From NCBI GenBank assembly GCA_030747885.1, contig JASLJW010000151.1, positions 1-11,572 on the forward strand: 11,572 bases of DNA, in the 5' to 3' direction. The notes beneath the pieces were generated by a model. It saw only the letters and a list, made by a program, of their open reading frames with translations. It was not told where the DNA came from and did not search any database. A program made the position numbers and the translations under genes. Of the stretch, positions 7,417 through 11,572 are shown piece by piece (the first letter of the stretch is position 1; each line of letters opens with the position of its first letter). This DNA comes from Candidatus Thalassarchaeaceae archaeon (lineage in GTDB: Archaea; Thermoplasmatota; Poseidoniia; Poseidoniales; Thalassarchaeaceae).

Positions 7417-7869
7417 ATGTCTCGTCTTCAATGGATTTTTTCAAGCCCTCCTTTGTCTGAAAATCTTTGCAACAAAATTGCAACTTTTCTAAGGATGACC
7501 ACAGGGGAATTGCTTCAATCAGACAGAATTTCTACGCTCCCATTGGCCAATAATGGTGCAGTTTTACTCAAACAAAATGATGAGATACTAGGGTCATTAT
7601 TATGGATGAAAATTAACGATTCCACGGCAAGAATTCTGGGATTTGGTGTTCATCCTGAACTACAAGGAAATGGGTTCGGAACTCAATGCTGGAATCAACT
7701 AATAGAAGAAATTCAGCGACAAAAAATGATGCGAATCACACTTGAAGTAAGGGAATCTAATTCGAGGGCGATAAACTTCTATCGTTCAAAGGGCTTAGTT
7801 CCTAAAGGTTGGATTGAAAATTATTATGCAGAAGAAAGAGGAGTTCTGATGGAATTATCACTCAACTAA
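7417..7869 (+). CDS. GNAT-family N-acetyltransferase, RimI-like (150 aa)
   Basis: GNAT enzymes move an acetyl group from acetyl-CoA to an amine, often a protein N-terminus or lysine. The fold's signatures are present in order: the beta4/alpha3 acetyl-CoA pyrophosphate loop QGNGFG (83-88, the Q/R-x-x-G-x-G/A motif) within GFGVHPELQGNGFGTQCWN, then beta5 (ITLEVRESNSRAINFYRSKG, 107-126), which is the RimI-type ending with the conserved Asn and FY pair, and a late Tyr (Y136/Y137) near the usual general-acid region. The length is normal for a single-domain member. The ATG follows the CC-C stop with no gap, so it is co-transcribed and probably translated by coupling with the coiled-coil pair. The substrate is unknown; the lysine-rich coiled-coil partners are one possibility, by context only. 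Confidence 0.88.
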   Translation: MSRLQWIFSSPPLSENLCNKIATFLRMTTGELLQSDRISTLPLANNGAVLLKQNDEILGSLLWMKINDSTARILGFGVHPELQGNGFGTQCWNQLIEEIQRQKMMRITLEVRESNSRAINFYRSKGLVPKGWIENYYAEERGVLMELSLN

Positions 7870-7881
7870 GTCAATAGTTGA

Positions 7882-7887
7882 TTTTTT
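7882..7887 (+). terminator. T tract after the GNAT gene
   Basis: Six T residues 13 bases after the GNAT stop could end the CC-B/CC-C/GNAT transcript in the archaeal manner. The same AT-rich patch (to about 7897) may also serve as a weak TATA region for the next gene; the two readings cannot be separated by eye. Confidence 0.3.
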
Positions 7888-7911
7888 CAATAATAACTGC
7901 TAGAATGGTTC

Positions 7912-8280
7912 ATGCTCGACCGGTTAATGGATGACCTTTCCTCTCGTGATGAGATATCGTGGGCATGTCTAGTTGGAGAAGACGGAACGCCAATTAGAGT
8001 TAGGCCAGGAGTACTTTCCACCCCTGAAGCTGCTGCGGCATTAGTTGAACAAACAATGGCAAGAGCAGAAGAACACCTTGATGGAAACAAATTGCATAGA
8101 ATGAGTCTTGTTGGAGAAGAAGGGATAATTGTACTAGTTAGAGTAAGTGAATCACATGTTTTAATTTCATGCGGACGAGATAATCGAGGTCACGGTACAG
8201 TAAGAGCTACAACTACAGAAATCGCCGAAAGGATGAGTTCTATGATTGCATCTGGAATCAATCAAACAAAGGACCAATGA
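7912..8280 (+). CDS. Roadblock/LC7-like domain protein (122 aa)
   Basis: The length and the alternation of strands and helices suit a single Roadblock/LC7 domain. It begins with a helix (MLDRLMDDLSSRDEI), then strand ISWACLVGEDGTPI (15-28), where Roadblock proteins have a hydrophobic strand followed by a G-x-D/E-G-x turn. A long helix follows (about 37-57), then paired strands (HRMSLVGEEGIIVLVRVSES and SHVLISCG), and a final helix (ATTTEIAERMSSMIAS). Roadblock proteins act as dimeric platforms, often partnering small GTPases or signalling ATPases; no GTPase gene is in the window. The ATG at 7912 is the first in frame, 42 bases after the GNAT stop. The gene converges with the KaiC-like ATPase gene and overlaps it by 23 bases. 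The fold assignment is by pattern and less certain than those of its neighbours. Confidence 0.6.
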   Translation: MLDRLMDDLSSRDEISWACLVGEDGTPIRVRPGVLSTPEAAAALVEQTMARAEEHLDGNKLHRMSLVGEEGIIVLVRVSESHVLISCGRDNRGHGTVRATTTEIAERMSSMIASGINQTKDQ

Positions 8281-8944
8281 TCTCAATCCCCGTTTGACCT
8301 ACTTGGATTGCCTGTTTTTCCATACTATGTTGGACGTGCCTCATCTTTTCAATCTGAAGTGTACGAACAATTTGTCCATTTCTTAAATCTACGCCCATGT
8401 TAAGAATCGAATCAGCGAGGAAACCTTCGTTCCCTTCTAACTCTGCATTTTGATCAGAGTGGCGCTCAGTGATTATGAACGTGTAAAGTCCCTGCTCTCT
8501 TAAGAAATCAAAGAAATCAAACATTCTCTTTCTCATCTCTTCGTCTACTGTGGTGAGACTGTAAATCGCTCCAAGAGAATCCAATACAAAAACACGGAAA
8601 TTATCTCCTTGTTTCTTCTTGAAATGTTCAATCATCTTCCTAGTGAATTTCAAATAATCCATATCCTGATTCCCTCCTTTTCGAAGTTCCGTGAAATCGG
8701 TAATCTGAAGACTTCGAGGGAGCCTTATTCCTAATGAGCGAGTGCTTTTTTGCAAACTCGCTACAGTCTCTTCTACTGTACAATATAGTCCAAAACCTCC
8801 TTGATTCGCAAGGTGATTGGAAATCATGGTCATACAAAAACTCGACTTCATCGACCCAGGAGGCCCAGTAACTAAAGTGAGATATGGGGCCTCAACATCC
8901 CTTTCCAATACGCGATTCATTCCTGCGATGCCTGTGAGAAACAT
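8258..8944 (-). CDS. single-domain KaiC-like RecA-superfamily ATPase (228 aa)
   Basis: This is a RecA-fold ATPase of the KaiC/GvpD/RAD55 group with one domain. The Walker A motif is GPPGSMKSS (27-35). The paired catalytic glutamates after the second strand, typical of KaiC proteins, are in CTVEET (E58/E59). Walker B is VFVLDS (118-123). The strand ending IITERHSD (157-164) and the C-terminal RTLQIEKMRHVQHS (194-207) match the KaiC family's later core motifs, the last resembling its R-x-L-x-I-x-K-x-R segment. All catalytic elements look intact, so it should hydrolyse ATP. No second KaiC domain or DNA-binding domain is present, unlike circadian KaiC or RadA. Proteins of this kind in archaea regulate signalling, motility or repair; which applies here is unknown. 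It is divergent from CC-D and convergent with the Roadblock-like gene. Confidence 0.9.
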   Translation of the reverse strand: MFLTGIAGMNRVLERDVEAPYLTLVTGPPGSMKSSFCMTMISNHLANQGGFGLYCTVEETVASLQKSTRSLGIRLPRSLQITDFTELRKGGNQDMDYLKFTRKMIEHFKKKQGDNFRVFVLDSLGAIYSLTTVDEEMRKRMFDFFDFLREQGLYTFIITERHSDQNAELEGNEGFLADSILNMGVDLRNGQIVRTLQIEKMRHVQHSMEKQAIQVGQTGIEIIGPLFD

Positions 8945-8974
8945 GATTCAACCTAATTTGACGCGGGGACTAGG

Positions 8975-8983
8975 TAAAGATAA
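8975..8983 (-). promoter_or_regulatory. TATA-like element for the KaiC-like gene
   Basis: The minus strand reads TTATCTTTA about 35 bases before the ATG at 8944, predicting a leader of under 10 bases. The match is fair and rests on position and AT content in an otherwise GC-richer stretch. Confidence 0.35.
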
Positions 8984-9031
8984 CTCTTGCCGCATATCGT
9001 GGGAGCAGCACATCGTTCTAAAGGGTCGTGC

Positions 9032-9037
9032 TTATAT
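9032..9037 (+). promoter_or_regulatory. TATA-like element for the CC-D/purP-like operon
   Basis: TTATAT lies in the 139-base divergent region between the KaiC-like ATG and the CC-D ATG. The predicted transcript start is near 9060, just past the alternative TTG codon at 9054, which argues that translation begins at the ATG at 9084. Confidence 0.45.
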
Positions 9038-9083
9038 CCCGTAAACGACTCGGTTGATTGCTGAGCGTAATGCCATTGGTGAT

Positions 9084-9929
9084 ATGATGAAATCACTTAT
9101 CAAAGATAGAAAGTCATTGGTAGAAAAGAAGACCCATTCATCTCGCGAAGAACGCAATCAACAAAACGACGAGGTCAAACGATGGGTTGAGACCCGGAAG
9201 GGCATTCAAGACACACTGAGAAAACTCATGGATGAGATGGATCGGCAACAAGAAATTAGGGAAGCTGAGAATCAAAAAGTTCGCGATTTGAAAGTTATAC
9301 GTCAAGATAAAACAAAAATTATGCAAGCAGTTCGTGCAGAATTATTTGCAAATTTAGACAATAATCGGGCAAGTGAAAGAAAAAAGACTAGGGGAATCAA
9401 ATCAATTAAGCAAGAAATGGATAAACTTGAACAAAGATACATGATGAATTCAATTACAGAGAAGAAATTCCAAGAAGCAAGGAAGAAGTTGATCCAAGAA
9501 ATGAAAGAGGCAAAAGAAAGTAAGGTGCCCCAGAATGACGCGCCTTCGGAAATCCGAAATCGTCTGAAAATGGCGGAGTCGGAACAAGAAGAAGCACATG
9601 CAGCAGTAGATGCTGCGGCTCTAGTTGCACAATCAGCTCACGATTTAATGCATGAAATCAGAAAAGAAGTCTCAAGATTAAGGGATGAACATTCTGATGC
9701 ACATCGCAAGGTAGAGAAATTCCGAAGAATAGCAGATAAACATCACAGGAAGTTCTTGGTAGGAATGCGTTGTATACAATCAATCGACGGAATTCAAAAT
9801 TCATCAATTGATGAAGTTGAATCTGAAGAACAATCATCAAGTGTAGAAGCTCGTGACTTAATGGACTTACTAATGTCAGGTGAATCACTAGGTGTAGATG
9901 ACCTGATGGCATTCCAGAGAAATAATTGA
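9084..9929 (+). CDS. COG1340-like coiled-coil protein CC-D (281 aa)
   Basis: The protein is a charged, nearly continuous coiled coil. The first half (to about residue 105) is Lys/Arg/Glu-rich with heptad-like spacing. A hairpin follows at about 109-140 (LEQRYMMNSITEKKFQEARK), matching the COG1340 centre. The returning half (about 170-225) carries the His/Ala/Asp-rich pattern also seen in CC-A (AHAAVDAAALVAQSAHDLMH, then RRIADKHHRKF). The tail has SGESLGVDDL (265-274), the counterpart of SGGTLSLQDL in CC-C, but ends right there without a basic extension. A TTG at 9054 would add ten residues; ATG is preferred because the TATA-like element predicts transcription starting after 9054. The purP-like gene begins 9 bases after the stop, so the two are probably co-transcribed. 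The function is unknown. Confidence 0.83.
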   Translation: MMKSLIKDRKSLVEKKTHSSREERNQQNDEVKRWVETRKGIQDTLRKLMDEMDRQQEIREAENQKVRDLKVIRQDKTKIMQAVRAELFANLDNNRASERKKTRGIKSIKQEMDKLEQRYMMNSITEKKFQEARKKLIQEMKEAKESKVPQNDAPSEIRNRLKMAESEQEEAHAAVDAAALVAQSAHDLMHEIRKEVSRLRDEHSDAHRKVEKFRRIADKHHRKFLVGMRCIQSIDGIQNSSIDEVESEEQSSSVEARDLMDLLMSGESLGVDDLMAFQRNN

Positions 9930-9938
9930 TGTGATTAG

Positions 9939-11096
9939 ATGATACAACCACAAGATATTCGTGGAATCCTAGATGATTACGACCAAATGAAACTCAGAAT
10001 CGGGATGACTGCTAGCCATAGTGCTCTAGATATCTGTGATGGTGCAATAGAGGAAGGGTTTCCCACTGTCGCATATTGTCAAAAAGGTAGAGAAAAATTG
10101 TATTCAGAATACTTTCGCACTCAACGATCTTCTTCTGGAAGAGTGAAAAGAGGGATGGTAGACAAAGCAGTTACTCTAGATCGATTCGATGGGGTATTAG
10201 AACCAGAGTTTCAAGCAGGAATGAGAGACAGAAACATGATTTTTATTCCAAATCGGGCCTTTACATCATATTGTGGAATCGATGCGATTGAGAATGATTT
10301 CAGAGTTCCAATGTTTGGTTCAAGATCTATGCTACGAATGGAAGAAAGAACTGAAGAGTTCGACTATTACTGGTTACTAGAAAAGGCAGGACTTCCGGCT
10401 CCAGAAGCAATCCACGACCCCCAAGATATTGATTGTTTAGCGATTGTAAAACTCCATCATGCACAAAAGAAATTGGAACGGGGATTCTTTACATGCGCTT
10501 CATACGAAGAGTATGTTGAAAAATCAACTGAACTACTTTCTCAGGGTGTTATTGATCAAGAAAGCCTTGATGGTGCTAGGATAGAACGCTATGTAATTGG
10601 ACCGGTTTTCAATCTCAACTTCTTTTACAGCCCTCTAGAAGAAGAAATGCCTAAGTTGGAACTACTCGGTGTTGATTGGAGATTTGAGAGTAGTTTAGAT
10701 GGCCACGTAAGATTGCCTGCACCGCAACAAATGACGATGCCAGCACATCAACAAATTCCAGAAATGACTGTGGTTGGACATAATACTGCAACAATACGTG
10801 AAAGTTTACTTGAACGTGCATTCGAACTTGGTGAAAAATTTGTCGAAGCAAGCAAAGAGCATTACGACCCAGGAGTAATCGGCCCATTCTGTTTGCAGAC
10901 ATGTATCGATAAGGACATGGAATATCACATCTATGACGTAGCACCTAGAATCGGGGGAGGGACAAATGTGCATGTGAATGTAGGGCATCCATATGGTAAC
11001 TCATTATGGCGTCGACCGATGAGCACCGGAAGGCGAATTGCATTAGAAATAAGGCACGCAGCTGAACAAGATCGACTCCTAGAAGTCCTCACCTGA
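9939..11096 (+). CDS. purP: PurP-family ATP-grasp ligase (FAICAR synthetase-like, 385 aa)
   Basis: PurP is the archaeal enzyme that formylates AICAR with free formate and ATP to give FAICAR, the penultimate step to IMP. Family blocks are clear along the whole length: the N-terminal SHSALDICDGAIEEGF (26-41) and CQKGREKLY (47-55), IPNRAFTSYCGIDAIENDF (103-121), VPMFGSRSMLRMEE (123-136), the RYVIGPVFNLNFFYSPLEEE stretch (217-236), ELLGVDWRFESSLDGHVRLP (241-260), TIRESLLERAFELGEKFVEA (285-304), PGVIGPFCLQ (311-320) and APRIGGGTN (335-343). The glycine-rich nucleotide loop normally following VK at about 170 is replaced by LHHAQKKLERGFF. The start is supported by GTGAT three bases upstream. It follows CC-D by 9 bases and overlaps the next convergent gene by 8. 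It could be the pathway enzyme or a diverged paralogue, since archaea often carry more than one PurP. Confidence 0.88.
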   Translation: MIQPQDIRGILDDYDQMKLRIGMTASHSALDICDGAIEEGFPTVAYCQKGREKLYSEYFRTQRSSSGRVKRGMVDKAVTLDRFDGVLEPEFQAGMRDRNMIFIPNRAFTSYCGIDAIENDFRVPMFGSRSMLRMEERTEEFDYYWLLEKAGLPAPEAIHDPQDIDCLAIVKLHHAQKKLERGFFTCASYEEYVEKSTELLSQGVIDQESLDGARIERYVIGPVFNLNFFYSPLEEEMPKLELLGVDWRFESSLDGHVRLPAPQQMTMPAHQQIPEMTVVGHNTATIRESLLERAFELGEKFVEASKEHYDPGVIGPFCLQTCIDKDMEYHIYDVAPRIGGGTNVHVNVGHPYGNSLWRRPMSTGRRIALEIRHAAEQDRLLEVLT

Positions 11097-11572
11097 GTGT
11101 TGCTGTGAAAGGATGAATTATCCCATTTACTGCATTCAAAATACTCGTAGATGAACCTGGAACTTCCATTATCCATGCAGGCACCAATATTGGAACCGCA
11201 TCAATTTCGGTTGATGAAGGGTCAAGAGTCCATGTTCCTTGTAATCTCACAGAAGATAACGCATCTGGAGAATATGTTTTCCTTGACTCAGTGACTCTTG
11301 AAATATTCTCCAGAACTAATGCTTCTTCCATCCATGAAGTGGGGGGCAATATTCGCAAATCAGGACGATGGCTAAGGAAAATAGGATCATCTATCACCTC
11401 AAATGAATCAAATAATGGAGATTCCAATATCCCCCACCAAGCACGTTCAGTATTGGATTCAGGACCTCTTAGAATACCCATTACGCTCCATATCCTAGCC
11501 TCAACAAGAACAGCAGTAGGACGTACACTACCGATAGGGTTTCTTTCAATCCATGTTTCAAGATCGACATTT
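11089..11572 (-). CDS. unrecognised protein, 3' part only (160 aa visible)
   Basis: The minus-strand frame is open from the right edge of the window to the stop at 11089, so the start lies outside; the ATG at 11481 is internal and upstream codons (for example IWSV before it, and ETWIERNPIGSVRPTAVLVE) continue the same protein. I do not recognise it. The visible part is mixed alpha/beta with many Pro, Ser and Trp residues (AWWGILESPLFD, LRILPPTSWMEEALVLE, VPAWIMEVPGSS) and ends with a short hydrophobic/basic stretch (IIHPFTATLR). There is no membrane segment, cysteine cluster or nucleotide-binding loop in this part. It converges with the purP-like gene and overlaps its last 8 bases. Its cytosolic location is assumed, not shown. 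Confidence 0.65.
   Translation of the reverse strand, partial: NVDLETWIERNPIGSVRPTAVLVEARIWSVMGILRGPESNTERAWWGILESPLFDSFEVIDDPIFLSHRPDLRILPPTSWMEEALVLENISRVTESRKTYSPDALSSVRLQGTWTLDPSSTEIDAVPILVPAWIMEVPGSSTSILNAVNGIIHPFTATLR

Noticed and set aside
8258..8944. RadA recombinase or archaellum ArlH as identity of the RecA-fold gene
   Set aside because: There is no helix-hairpin-helix N-terminal domain as in RadA, no archaellum genes nearby, and the paired glutamates and C-terminal motif favour a generic KaiC-like protein.
540..9929. Coiled-coil genes as SMC, Rad50 or phage tail proteins
   Set aside because: None has Walker motifs or globular head domains, and no phage gene is nearby.

Overview
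The window reads as a gene-dense stretch of an archaeal chromosome. The archaeal calls are a PurP-type purine enzyme, several COG1340-like coiled-coil proteins, a single-domain KaiC-like ATPase, archaeal TATA-like elements close to start codons, and T-rich tracts after genes instead of hairpin terminators. The style of the membrane proteins and the coiled-coil genes fits a marine group II euryarchaeon (Poseidoniia), but that assignment is inference from gene content. No rRNA, tRNA, CRISPR array, insertion sequence or phage gene was seen.

Layout. Bases 1-237 are the 3' end of pdxS (vitamin B6 synthesis). It abuts a small convergent gene of unknown role (238-477). From 5492 down to 540 everything runs on the minus strand: a secreted-type, membrane-anchored protein with two cytosolic zinc ribbons, a DtxR-family regulator translationally coupled to it, a five-segment membrane protein with an acidic N-terminus, and a coiled-coil protein (here CC-A). 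A 71-base divergent intergenic region then starts a plus-strand operon of two coiled-coil proteins (CC-B, CC-C) and a GNAT acetyltransferase, packed with a 4-base overlap and a 0-base gap. A Roadblock/LC7-like gene (plus) and a KaiC-like ATPase gene (minus) converge and overlap by 23 bases. The ATPase gene is divergent from a fourth coiled-coil gene (CC-D), which is followed 9 bases later by a purP-like gene. The right edge holds the 3' part of an unrecognised minus-strand gene that overlaps purP by 8 bases.

Main point of interest. Four long coiled-coil genes lie within 10 kb. At least three (A, B, D) look like members of the uncharacterised archaeal COG1340 family, and C shares part of the plan. 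All have a central helix-turn-helix hairpin and a short SGG/SGE-type motif near the C-terminus, and three carry strongly basic tails. Together with the KaiC-like ATPase, the Roadblock-like protein, the acetyltransferase and the membrane proteins, they may form a structural or regulatory module. The shared function is inference; the layout and the sequence features are seen directly.
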